Shown here: in pieces, positions 1 through 5,870 of the stretch
Layout: each line of letters starts with the position of its first letter
Numbering within the stretch: position 1 is the stretch's first letter
DNA from: Methanoregulaceae archaeon
Lineage (GTDB): Archaea; Halobacteriota; Methanomicrobia; Methanomicrobiales; Methanospirillaceae
Direction of reading: 5' to 3'
Assembly: GCA_025453715.1 (NCBI GenBank)
Contig: JALOPT010000074.1
Span: 1-7,616 of the forward strand
DNA length: 7,616 nucleotides
Position numbers and translations under genes: made by a program
The notes under the pieces: model-generated
What the model was told of the DNA's origin: nothing
Databases searched by the model: none
The model's input: the letters and a program-made list of their open reading frames with translations, nothing else

Positions 1-292
1 GAACGGGGTTAATATCTGGCGGGATATTGCCACAAGGATTGAAGCATCCAGTAGTAAGTATGCTGAAGTGAACCTGAGCAAGATCAACCGTTACGCCAAT
101 AACGGTGAAACGATTCTTGTTCCCGGGAAGGTCCTTGGCAGTGGTATTATTGAAGCCTCGGTAAAAGTCGCAGCGTTGAATTTTTCAGAGTCTGCGGCTG
201 AAAAAATTACAGGGGCTAAAGGGCAGTGTATGAGTATCGAGCAATTGCTGAAGGACAACCCGAAGGGTAGTCAGGTAAGGATTCTGAGGTGA
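1..292 (+). CDS. rpl18e: 50S ribosomal protein L18e, C-terminal part (5' end outside window)
   Basis: This is a large-subunit ribosomal protein found in archaea and eukaryotes and absent from bacteria. The frame is open from the first bases of the window (full codons from base 2) to the TGA at 290-292. It gives 96 residues, while the family is usually about 120, so roughly the first 20-25 residues lie upstream. Family hallmarks are visible: an N-G-V-N-I-W-R-D-I-A stretch at the cut end, then ILVPGKVLGSG, KVAALNFSESA, and the ending DNPKGSQVRILR. A GTG at 68 could be mistaken for a start, but the homologous sequence clearly continues upstream of it. The last codons overlap the ribosome binding site GAGGTGA (286-292) of rpl13, so the stop codon is part of the next gene's Shine-Dalgarno. 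It is the first visible gene of the co-directional ribosomal/RNA polymerase cluster. Confidence 0.96.
   Translation, partial: NGVNIWRDIATRIEASSSKYAEVNLSKINRYANNGETILVPGKVLGSGIIEASVKVAALNFSESAAEKITGAKGQCMSIEQLLKDNPKGSQVRILR
286..292 (+). promoter_or_regulatory. Ribosome binding site of rpl13, overlapping the rpl18e stop
   Basis: GAGGTGA matches the archaeal anti-Shine-Dalgarno over seven bases, 6 bases before the ATG at 299. Its last three bases are the TGA stop of rpl18e, so a ribosome finishing L18e sits directly on the L13 initiation signal. This fixes the L13 start. Confidence 0.85.
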
Positions 293-298
293 AGTTGG

Positions 299-721
299 AT
301 GGTTACAATTATTGATGGTGACGGACTTCTTCTCGGACGGCTTGCAAGCCTCGTTGCCCAGCGGGCATTGAATGGTGAGACCATTGCAATTGTCAATGTC
401 GAGAAAGTAATCATATCGGGCAGCAGGGCCCGTGTGCTTGGTAACTACGACCATAAGCGGTCCCGTGGTTCAACGGAAGGTGGCCCGTTTTTCCCGCGTA
501 GACCTGACCATATAATGAAGCGTACTATCCGCGGGATGCTCCCGTATAAAAGGGAACGTGGTATTGATGCATTCAAGCGGATTAAAACTTATGTTGGCGT
601 CCCATTTGAATTCCAGGGAAAAGAAACTGAGATCCTGGAGGAAGCTCATATGGACCGCCTGAACAATGCGCAATACATCACGCTCGGTGCAGTAAGCACA
701 TTCCTTGGAGCTAAGTACTGA
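299..721 (+). CDS. rpl13: 50S ribosomal protein L13 (archaeal/eukaryal uL13 type)
   Basis: Large-subunit ribosomal protein uL13, 140 residues, the normal size for archaea. Near the N-terminus it has IDGDGLLLGRLASLVA, followed by an ISGSRARVLGNYDHKR segment and the very basic block from about residue 63 to 100, including FPRRPDHIMKRTIRGMLPYK and GIDAFKRIKTYVGVP. These match the archaeal and eukaryal form of the family and not the bacterial one. The ATG at 299 lies 6 bases after a strong Shine-Dalgarno, GAGGTGA, which contains the stop codon of rpl18e. The intergenic gap is only 6 bases, so translation is probably coupled. Nothing unusual is seen in composition or length. Confidence 0.97.
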   Translation: MVTIIDGDGLLLGRLASLVAQRALNGETIAIVNVEKVIISGSRARVLGNYDHKRSRGSTEGGPFFPRRPDHIMKRTIRGMLPYKRERGIDAFKRIKTYVGVPFEFQGKETEILEEAHMDRLNNAQYITLGAVSTFLGAKY

Positions 722-732
722 GGGGTGGAGAT

Positions 733-1134
733 ATGGTAAAGATTATCAATACAAGTGGCAAAAGGAAAACAGCGATCGCCCGGGCGACAATGAAAGCAGG
801 GAAAGGAAGGATCCGTATCAACTCAGTACCACTCGAGATCTATGGCACTGAACTGGTCAGGATGAAAATCTCGGAACCCATCCTCCTCATGCCGAATGCG
901 GTTGAGGGTGTTGATGTGGCAATTGATGTGCAGGGTGGAGGGATCATGGGACAGGCGGAAGCAGTAAGGACAGCCCTTGCCCGTGGTATCCTTAAGTGGT
1001 CAAACGACCCCCAGATCAAGGAAGTCTACCTTGCATATGACCGTACCCTGCTTGTCAATGACTCCAGGCAGAAAGAAGCGAAAAAACCGCACGGTCGCGG
1101 TGCACGTAAGAAATTCCAGAAATCGTATCGTTAA
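733..1134 (+). CDS. rps9: 30S ribosomal protein S9 (uS9)
   Basis: Small-subunit ribosomal protein uS9, 133 residues, a typical archaeal length. The N-terminal TSGKRKTAIARAT is followed by the family signature at about residues 68-86, with G-G-G, then G-Q-A-E-A-V-R, then L-A-R-G-I-L. The end is a highly basic tail finishing K-S-Y-R; in this family the tail reaches toward the P-site tRNA on the ribosome, and the terminal Arg is present. The start at 733 is preceded by a GGGGTGGAG run (722-730) that serves as the ribosome binding site, 11 bases after the rpl13 stop. The L18e-L13-S9-RpoN order is a classic archaeal arrangement. Confidence 0.97.
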   Translation: MVKIINTSGKRKTAIARATMKAGKGRIRINSVPLEIYGTELVRMKISEPILLMPNAVEGVDVAIDVQGGGIMGQAEAVRTALARGILKWSNDPQIKEVYLAYDRTLLVNDSRQKEAKKPHGRGARKKFQKSYR

Positions 1135-1158
1135 GGAACAAAACGAGATTGAGTCGGT

Positions 1159-1347
1159 ATGATACCTGTACGATGTTTCACCTGCGGAAAGGTTATTTCC
1201 CCAGCGTATGAAGAATTTAAACACCGCCGTGATGCGGGCGAGGATCCTAAAAAGATCCTCGACGATCTCGGCATGGACCGCTACTGCTGTCGGCGCATGC
1301 TGCTGACGCACAAGGAGATTATTGACGATCTCAACCCGTACCAGTGA
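1159..1347 (+). CDS. rpoN: DNA-directed RNA polymerase subunit N (Rpo10/RPB10)
   Basis: Small zinc-binding subunit of archaeal RNA polymerase, homologous to eukaryotic RPB10, needed for assembly of the Rpo3/Rpo11 platform. It has 62 residues. The zinc ligands are the N-terminal C-F-T-C (Cys6, Cys9) and the paired cysteines of YCCRRM (Cys43, Cys44), giving the family's CX2C...CC pattern. The MIPVRCFTCGK start is nearly invariant in the family. The start must be 1159, because an in-frame TGA at 1150-1152 excludes extension. The leader lacks a strong Shine-Dalgarno; only GAG at 1151-1153 and CGGT at 1155-1158 are present, unlike its neighbours. The name should not be confused with bacterial rpoN (sigma-54). 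Its stop codon directly abuts a tRNA gene. Confidence 0.97.
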   Translation: MIPVRCFTCGKVISPAYEEFKHRRDAGEDPKKILDDLGMDRYCCRRMLLTHKEIIDDLNPYQ

Positions 1348-1420
1348 GGGGTCGTGGGGTAGCCTGGAATCCTATGGCGTTCGGGATGCCGTAACCTGAG
1401 TTCGAATCTCAGCGACCCCA
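1348..1420 (+). tRNA. tRNA-Pro, anticodon CGG
   Basis: A 73-base cloverleaf folds by hand. The acceptor stem GGGGTCG (1348-1354) pairs with CGACCCC (1413-1419) in seven perfect pairs, followed by discriminator A73 (1420). The D arm has a short G-rich stem and the conserved loop G-G pair. The anticodon stem TGGCG/TGCCG includes G-T wobbles at both ends. The loop TTCGGGA (1380-1386) puts anticodon CGG at 1382-1384, which reads CCG proline codons. The T arm is CTGAG/CTCAG with loop TTCGAAT. CCA is not encoded (TTT follows), so it must be added after transcription, as is common in archaea. No intron is present. The first base follows the rpoN stop codon with zero spacing, and rpoK begins 34 bases downstream, so the tRNA is probably cut out of the operon transcript. 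Confidence 0.95.
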
Positions 1421-1454
1421 TTTATTGTTAACGTGAAAAATTTGAGGACTGATA

Positions 1455-1622
1455 ATGCAATCGTATACCCGATATGAAAGAGCCCGGATAATCGGAGCCA
1501 GGGCCCTGCAAATATCGATGGGTGCCCCGCTCCTGATTAAGACTGATAAGAGTGACCCGCTCGAGATTGCAATCGAGGAATTCCAAGCCAACATCATTCC
1601 CATCACTGTGAAGAGGAAGTAG
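1455..1622 (+). CDS. rpoK: DNA-directed RNA polymerase subunit K (Rpo6/RPB6)
   Basis: Small RNA polymerase subunit homologous to eukaryotic RPB6 and bacterial omega, which supports assembly of the largest subunit. It has only 55 residues, so length filters can miss it. The start region TRYERARIIGARALQISMGA is the strongly conserved Rpb6/omega helix motif. DPLEIAIEEF and the ending IIPITVKRK are typical of archaeal RpoK. The archaeal form lacks the long acidic N-terminal tail of eukaryotic RPB6, as expected. The start is ATG at 1455 with GAGG at 1444-1447 (7-base spacing), and the stop is TAG at 1620-1622. It sits 34 bases after tRNA-Pro and 2 bases before eno, and its last codons carry the eno ribosome binding site. 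Confidence 0.95.
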   Translation: MQSYTRYERARIIGARALQISMGAPLLIKTDKSDPLEIAIEEFQANIIPITVKRK

Positions 1623-1624
1623 GC

Positions 1625-2821
1625 ATGACGATTATACAGGAGATCCAGTTAAGGACGATACTGGACAGCCGTGGCAATCCTACTGTGGAAGCAGATATTT
1701 ACACAGAAGGTGGATTTGGGCGTGCATCGGCACCAAGCGGAGCCAGCACCGGGAAATTTGAAGCAAAAGTTTTGTCCCCGGAAGATGCTGTGGTATTTGC
1801 GCGGGAGAACGTTGTTCCCAAACTCATCGGCGAGGACTCACGGGAGCAGGTCTATGTAGACGGGCTGCTCCGGGAAATTGATGGAACATCTGATTTCAGT
1901 AAAATCGGAGCAAATGTTGCTGTTGCACTCTCGCTTGCAAATGCGAAGGCCGCTGCATCATCCCTGGGCCTTGAGCTGTACAGTTATCTGGGTGGCGCTT
2001 TCGTCATGGATACCCCGTTCCCACTGGGAAATGCCATCGGTGGGGGAGCGCATGCTGCGAATGCAACAGAAATCCAGGAGTTCCTGGTTGTACCAACCGG
2101 TGCCTCAGGTGCAAAAGAGGCGGTATTTGCCAATGCAGCCGTCCACCGGATAGTCAGGGACCTTTTAAAGGCCCGTGATAAGCCCTGCGGTAAAGGGGAT
2201 GAAGGGGCATGGGCACCTGAGATCACTGACCGCGCAGCATTCGACATTGTCAGGGAAGCCACCGGAATCGTTTCAGACGATACCGGGTTTGGAATCGGTA
2301 TGGGAATTGATGTCGCCGCAAGCCAGATGTGGCATGAGAAGGACGAAATTTATCATTACCGTGATACGACCAGGACAACCGAAGAACAAATTGCGTATAT
2401 CTGTGAACTTGTCGACCAGTATGGGCTTATTTATGTGGAAGACCCTCTTCACGAGGATGATTTCGCAGGGTTCGCCGAACTGACCGAACAGGTTGGTGAC
2501 AGGTGCCTGGTCTGCGGTGATGACCTGTTTGTCACAAACCCGGGTCGTATTACTGATGGTATCAGTAACGGTTCAACAAACTGCGTCCTGATCAAACCAA
2601 ACCAGATCGGTACCCTGACAGAGACATTTGAGGCTGTCCGGCTCGCGCATACGAATGGGATGGACACGGTGATGAGTCACCGTTCAGGAGAGACAACAGA
2701 TACAGCAATATCGCACCTTGCGACAGCATTTAACTGTATTTTCCTAAAAACAGGGATTGTTGGTGGCGAGAGAATTGCGAAACTGAATGAACTTATTCGA
2801 ATTGAGGAGATGCTTGAATGA
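1625..2821 (+). CDS. eno: Enolase (phosphopyruvate hydratase)
   Basis: Cytosolic enzyme that interconverts 2-phosphoglycerate and phosphoenolpyruvate in glycolysis and gluconeogenesis, using Mg2+. It has 398 residues, slightly short for the family (about 400-430) but complete. Visible elements are the N-terminal substrate loop APSGASTG (36-43); QEF with Glu152; GDEGAWAPE with catalytic Glu193; metal ligands Asp229 (GIDVAASQ), Glu272 (YVEDPLHEDD) and Asp299 (CGDDLFVTN); the catalytic base Lys324 in LIKPNQIGT; SHRSGET (351-357); and Lys375. All expected active-site residues are intact; equivalences were assigned from the well-studied yeast enzyme. The ribosome binding site GAGG (1613-1616) lies in the end of rpoK, 8 bases from the ATG. 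The stop overlaps the rps2 start in ATGA. Enolase beside rps2 is a known archaeal arrangement. Confidence 0.97.
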   Translation: MTIIQEIQLRTILDSRGNPTVEADIYTEGGFGRASAPSGASTGKFEAKVLSPEDAVVFARENVVPKLIGEDSREQVYVDGLLREIDGTSDFSKIGANVAVALSLANAKAAASSLGLELYSYLGGAFVMDTPFPLGNAIGGGAHAANATEIQEFLVVPTGASGAKEAVFANAAVHRIVRDLLKARDKPCGKGDEGAWAPEITDRAAFDIVREATGIVSDDTGFGIGMGIDVAASQMWHEKDEIYHYRDTTRTTEEQIAYICELVDQYGLIYVEDPLHEDDFAGFAELTEQVGDRCLVCGDDLFVTNPGRITDGISNGSTNCVLIKPNQIGTLTETFEAVRLAHTNGMDTVMSHRSGETTDTAISHLATAFNCIFLKTGIVGGERIAKLNELIRIEEMLE

Positions 2822-3426
2822 CAGAAACAGAGATGGAAATTGAATTGAAAGAGCCACTCGTCCCCGTTGAAGAATACCTCGCTGCAGGGATTCACATCGG
2901 GACGCAGCAGAAAAGCAAGGACATGAAGAAATTTATCTACCGGGTCAGAGGGGACGGGTTGTATATCCTCGATATCAGGGAGACCGATGAGCGGATCAAG
3001 ACTGCTGCCAAGTTCCTGAACCAGTTCGATGCCCCGAATATCCTTGTTGTAACTTCCAGGCAGTACGGGCAGTATCCTGCAAAGAAATTTGCCGAAACAA
3101 TTGGTGGAATGGCTGTGACAGGACGGTTCATTCCTGGGATGCTCACAAATCAGAACCTCCACAACTATATCGAACCGGAAGTAGTTGTTGTTACTGACCC
3201 GATTGGTGATGCACAGGTAGTGAAAGAAGCAGTCCAGAGCGGGATTCCGATCCTTGCCTTATGCGATACCAATAATATGACGAGTTTTGTAGACCTTGTC
3301 ATTCCGACGAACAATAAAGGTCGGAAAGCTCTTGGTATGATTTATTATCTCCTTACAAGAGAGATGCTCCGGCTCCGGGGAATTGCTACCTCACTCACAC
3401 CGGAAGATTTCGAGACCGAGTTCTAG
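2818..3426 (+). CDS. rps2: 30S ribosomal protein S2 (uS2)
   Basis: Small-subunit ribosomal protein uS2, 202 residues, the archaeal size (shorter than bacterial S2). An acidic start of about 18 residues leads into signature one, YLAAGIHIGTQQK (about 20-32), and then RVRGDGLYILDIRETDERI. The centre has VVTSRQYGQYPAKKFA and a GRFIPGMLTNQ segment. Signature two is VDLVIPTNNKGRKALGMIY, starting at residue 158. The start at 2818 is favoured because it forms an ATGA overlap with eno and has GAGGAG at 2804-2809 with 8-base spacing. A second in-frame ATG at 2833 has no ribosome binding site. This is the last ribosomal protein gene in view; the following 29-base gap is one of the two largest non-coding gaps in the window. 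Confidence 0.97.
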   Translation: MTETEMEIELKEPLVPVEEYLAAGIHIGTQQKSKDMKKFIYRVRGDGLYILDIRETDERIKTAAKFLNQFDAPNILVVTSRQYGQYPAKKFAETIGGMAVTGRFIPGMLTNQNLHNYIEPEVVVVTDPIGDAQVVKEAVQSGIPILALCDTNNMTSFVDLVIPTNNKGRKALGMIYYLLTREMLRLRGIATSLTPEDFETEF

Positions 3427-3455
3427 ATATACCATCAGTATAAGAGGTTAGTCCG

Positions 3456-4244
3456 ATGAAGATGCGTCCATGCGCTGTATCAGGCATGTTCTATCCAGGC
3501 GATCCGGACCACCTTGAACAACTCCTGGCAAAATTTTTTAAGGATGCGGGTAGCGTCCGCAATTCGAAGGGGGTTGTGGCACCTCATGCCGGCTATATCT
3601 ATTCCGGCAGAGTGGCAGCCCTTTCCTATGCAACGATCCCCCATGGATTCTCCGGTACTTTTATCCTGATTGGCCCCAGTCATCGCGGGTTTGAGACGTG
3701 CGTGTCAATGGTACCGTGGGAAACACCGCTGGGTATCGTAGATAATGACATCGAACTTGGGGAGTCCCTGAATATTGATCCGGATGAGCTATCGCACCAG
3801 GACGAACACTCTCTGGAAGTCCAGGTCCCATTTATCAAGTACCGGTTTCCAAGGGCGAGGATAACCCCTATCATGATGGGCAGACAGGATTACCGGAGTG
3901 CGCTGGTATTGTCTGAGCAGATTTCCAGTGCCATCAAGCGCACAGGGAGAGATGTGAGAGTTATTGCTTCATCTGATTTCTCTCATTACGTGCAGGCTGA
4001 TGTTGCACGAAAAAATGACCTCTATGCCATCGAAGCATTGTATAACCTGGATATTCCTGAATTTTACCGGCGTATCGGGGAACGAAATATAACAGCGTGC
4101 GGCTACGGGCCAATATCAGCTATGCTCCTGGCATGCCAGGAGGAAGGGGCCAGGAAAGCAGAATTAATCAATTATGCCACTAGTGGGGACATCACCGGGG
4201 ACAATGCTGCTGTCGTGGGCTATGCTGCCATCTCGGTGATATAG
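3456..4244 (+). CDS. MEMO1 family protein
   Basis: A member of the MEMO family (named after human MEMO1), which has a fold related to class III extradiol dioxygenases. The biochemical role of the archaeal members is not settled. It has 262 residues, normal for archaeal members. The N-terminus MRPCAVSGMFYPGDP is typical. Putative metal or active-site residues are His44 in VAPHAGYIYSG, His76 in IGPSHRG, His118 in DEHSLEVQVPF, His177 in SSDFSHYV and Cys215 in ACGYGPI. The full conserved His/Cys set of the family therefore appears intact. The start is ATG at 3456 with GAGGT at 3444-3448, 7 bases away. The stop TAG shares one base with the GTG start of mevalonate kinase, implying tight translational linkage with isoprenoid synthesis. 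Family assignment is firm; a function in lipid metabolism is only suggested by context. Confidence 0.93.
   Translation: MKMRPCAVSGMFYPGDPDHLEQLLAKFFKDAGSVRNSKGVVAPHAGYIYSGRVAALSYATIPHGFSGTFILIGPSHRGFETCVSMVPWETPLGIVDNDIELGESLNIDPDELSHQDEHSLEVQVPFIKYRFPRARITPIMMGRQDYRSALVLSEQISSAIKRTGRDVRVIASSDFSHYVQADVARKNDLYAIEALYNLDIPEFYRRIGERNITACGYGPISAMLLACQEEGARKAELINYATSGDITGDNAAVVGYAAISVI
4235..4240 (+). promoter_or_regulatory. Ribosome binding site of the GTG-started mevalonate kinase
   Basis: GGTGAT matches the 3' half of the archaeal Shine-Dalgarno consensus (GGAGGTGATC), three bases before GTG 4244. In register with the full consensus, this spacing is normal. It lies inside the MEMO coding end and supports the GTG start that overlaps the MEMO TAG by one base. 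Confidence 0.6.
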
Positions 4245-5113
4245 TGGTCACATGGAGTGCACCTGGTAAAGTTTTTCTTTTCGGTGAACATGCAGTGGTA
4301 TATGGAAAACCCGCTATCGCAATGGCAATCAAGCCCCGTGTCTTTGTTACTGTCAGGAAAAGCAGGGCCCCGCACCCCGCAAAATCCCCTTATATTGATA
4401 GTTGTTTTGATGAAATGGGCGTGAAGGGAAGCGTGTATATCAACTCCCAGCTCCCCAGTTCATCAGGTCTTGGTTCTTCGGCGGCAGTAACGGTGGCAAC
4501 ACTTGCCGCGATCAATGATGAATTTGGAATAAACAATTCCCGGGAGCAGATTGCAGAAATGGCATTTAATATTGAAAAGAAGGTCCAGAAAGGACGTGCC
4601 AGCCCTACGGATACGACGGTATCAACGTACGGGGGGTTGGTTTTTATCATAGGTGCCTCGAGAAGGCGTCTTCCCCCGGAAAGCTTCCAGATGGTAGTAG
4701 GAAACACGATGGTCTCCCATAGCACCTCCAAAATGGTCGAGATGGTTGCCGACCTGAAGAAAAAAAATCCGGAAATATGTGACCCGGTCCTTGATGCAAT
4801 CGGGGGCATAACGATGAGCGCTATGCATCACCTTGTTGATCCTGTCCAGCTCGGGAGGCTGATGAATATGAACCATTCACTGCTTGAAGTGCTTGGTGTC
4901 GGACATCCTGCATTATCACGACTTGTGCTTTCAGCCAGGACTGCTGGTGCATATGGGGCAAAAATTACCGGTGCCGGAGGTGGGGGCTGTATGGTTGCCT
5001 TATGCCCGAAGCACCTGAAGAGCCGCATTGCCAGTTCAATTGAGGCATGCGAGGCACGTGCCTTTGTCACGAATATTGATACCGAGGGTGTAAGGAAGGA
5101 GAAGGATGTCTGA
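4244..5113 (+). CDS. mvk: Mevalonate kinase
   Basis: GHMP-family kinase that phosphorylates mevalonate to mevalonate 5-phosphate with ATP, the first committed kinase step of isoprenoid synthesis in archaea. It has 289 residues, a usual archaeal length. Motif 1, APGKVFLFGEHAVVYG (6-21), contains Lys9 and Glu15. The ATP-binding glycine loop is LPSSSGLGSSAAVT (70-83). The catalytic Asp is probably Asp123 in ASPTDTTVSTYGG. The C-terminal GHMP motif 3 is KITGAGGGGCMVAL (240-253). The start is GTG at 4244, overlapping the MEMO TAG by one base; no ATG lies near the required N-terminus. GGTGAT (4235-4240) is the likely ribosome binding site. The 3' end overlaps ipk by 8 bases in ATGTCTGA. An eight-A run at 4760-4767 is in frame. 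Homologous GHMP kinases such as phosphomevalonate kinase are less likely given the mevalonate-kinase-like motif 1 and the IPK neighbour. Confidence 0.94.
   Translation: MVTWSAPGKVFLFGEHAVVYGKPAIAMAIKPRVFVTVRKSRAPHPAKSPYIDSCFDEMGVKGSVYINSQLPSSSGLGSSAAVTVATLAAINDEFGINNSREQIAEMAFNIEKKVQKGRASPTDTTVSTYGGLVFIIGASRRRLPPESFQMVVGNTMVSHSTSKMVEMVADLKKKNPEICDPVLDAIGGITMSAMHHLVDPVQLGRLMNMNHSLLEVLGVGHPALSRLVLSARTAGAYGAKITGAGGGGCMVALCPKHLKSRIASSIEACEARAFVTNIDTEGVRKEKDV
5086..5113 (+). repeat. mvk/ipk junction, copy 1 of a near-identical 28-base junction
   Basis: These 28 bases hold the mvk 3' end, the ipk ribosome binding site and the ATGTCTGA start-stop overlap. Aligned without gaps to 5843-5870, 23 of 28 bases are identical and the reading frame is the same. 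The mvk tail reads G-V-R-K-E-K-D-V-stop. The two differ at five positions: junction bases 4, 12, 16, 18 and 20. Confidence 0.8.
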
Positions 5114-5870
5114 AAGGGTCCTCCTGAAACTGGGCGGCAGTGTTATCACCGATAAGGCCGCCGGGGGTGTCATCCGGTCTGATGAGATAGAAAGAATTGC
5201 CCAAACAATTGCCGGAAGGAAAGGGAAATCACTCGTGATTGTACATGGTGCCGGGTCCTGCGGGCACCCGGAAGCAAGCCGTTACCAGGTAAAATCCGGT
5301 GTTTCGGAAAAAAACCGCGAAGGTATCTTCATTACCCACATGGCGGTAAGAAGATTGAATGACTATATTGTCATGGCACTCCGTAATGCAGGTGTTGAGG
5401 CAGTGGGTGTGCAGCCCCTTTCAGCCTGCGTTGCGGACAAGGGACGGCTTGTATCCTGTGAGTACCGGCACCTTGAATGTATGCTCGGTCTTGGTATTGT
5501 CCCGGTCCTCCATGGTGACATGGTGATGGATTGTTCATCCGGAGCGTGCGTGGTATCCGGTGACCAGCTGGTCAGGGACCTTTCAACGTCTCTCGGCATG
5601 CAGCGTGTCGGACTTGCAACTGATGTTCCGGGCGTTTTACATGATTCGAGGGTGCTCCACGAGATCACGCCAGCGATGGCAGACAACCTGATACTCGGAG
5701 ACTCACGTCATACTGATGTCACCGGGGGTATGCGTGGAAAGGTGAAAGAGCTCTTAGACCTTGCCGAAGAAGGAATCCCCTCTGATATTTTTCATGTTTC
5801 CCGGATTGGCGACTTTCTTGATGCAGTGCCGCATGGTGGTACGGGGGTAAGGAGGGACAGGCATGTCTGA
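5106..5870 (+). CDS. ipk: Isopentenyl phosphate kinase
   Basis: Amino-acid-kinase-fold enzyme that phosphorylates isopentenyl phosphate to isopentenyl diphosphate using ATP. It is the marker of archaeal mevalonate routes that pass through isopentenyl phosphate. It has 254 residues, the usual size. The N-terminus LLKLGGSVITDK carries Lys8 and Lys17; VHGAGSCGHPEA (47-58) carries the glycine-rich loop and His54, equivalent to the catalytic His of characterised IPKs. VPVLHGDMVMD and VVSGDQLVRDLS lie in the middle, with TDVPGVLHD and DVTGGMRGKVKELL toward the nucleotide-binding end. One oddity is Cys52, where GAGSFGH or GGGSYGH (an aromatic residue) is usual. The ATG at 5106 overlaps mvk by 8 bases, with AAGGAG at 5096-5101 as ribosome binding site. 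The end overlaps fni in the same ATGTCTGA. The active-site His separates it from acetylglutamate, glutamate and uridylate kinases. Confidence 0.94.
   Translation: MSERVLLKLGGSVITDKAAGGVIRSDEIERIAQTIAGRKGKSLVIVHGAGSCGHPEASRYQVKSGVSEKNREGIFITHMAVRRLNDYIVMALRNAGVEAVGVQPLSACVADKGRLVSCEYRHLECMLGLGIVPVLHGDMVMDCSSGACVVSGDQLVRDLSTSLGMQRVGLATDVPGVLHDSRVLHEITPAMADNLILGDSRHTDVTGGMRGKVKELLDLAEEGIPSDIFHVSRIGDFLDAVPHGGTGVRRDRHV
5843..5870 (+). repeat. ipk/fni junction, copy 2 of a near-identical 28-base junction
   Basis: This is the partner of 5086-5113. It carries the ipk 3' end, the fni ribosome binding site (GGAGGG at 5851-5856) and the identical ATGTCTGA overlap. The ipk tail reads G-V-R-R-D-R-H-V-stop, so both upstream proteins end in a short basic tail finishing in Val. 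Both downstream proteins begin Met-Ser. Origin by duplication or by convergence is undecided. Confidence 0.8.

Noticed and set aside
185..454. Minus-strand open frame of 89 codons, and similar minus-strand frames across rpl13, rps9, eno, rps2, MEMO, mvk, ipk, fni and RNase J
   Set aside because: All lie antisense to strongly supported genes, have no recognisable family motifs, and overlap conserved coding sequence throughout.
977..1162. Plus-strand frame of 61 codons bridging rps9 and rpoN
   Set aside because: It is the +1 shadow of the basic rps9 tail. It overlaps the rpoN start and resembles no known family.
1421..1430. Transcription terminator after tRNA-Pro
   Set aside because: The sequence TTTATTGTTA has no T run longer than three, which is too short for an archaeal oligo-T terminator.
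1421..1454. Possible promoter for rpoK/eno (TTTATTG just after the tRNA)
   Set aside because: The TATA-like match is weak and has no clear BRE purine run. The spacing would put the transcript start at about 1450, almost on the rpoK ATG. Read-through from upstream explains expression more simply.
2677..3162. Long minus-strand frame of 161 codons over the eno/rps2 junction
   Set aside because: It lies entirely antisense to two intact conserved genes. Its cysteine- and proline-rich translation looks like an out-of-frame product.
3427..3455. Possible promoter for the MEMO/isoprenoid block (ATATAC after the rps2 stop)
   Set aside because: It is only a short AT-rich match in a 29-base gap, with no BRE element visible. 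An internal promoter is possible but cannot be supported from sequence alone.
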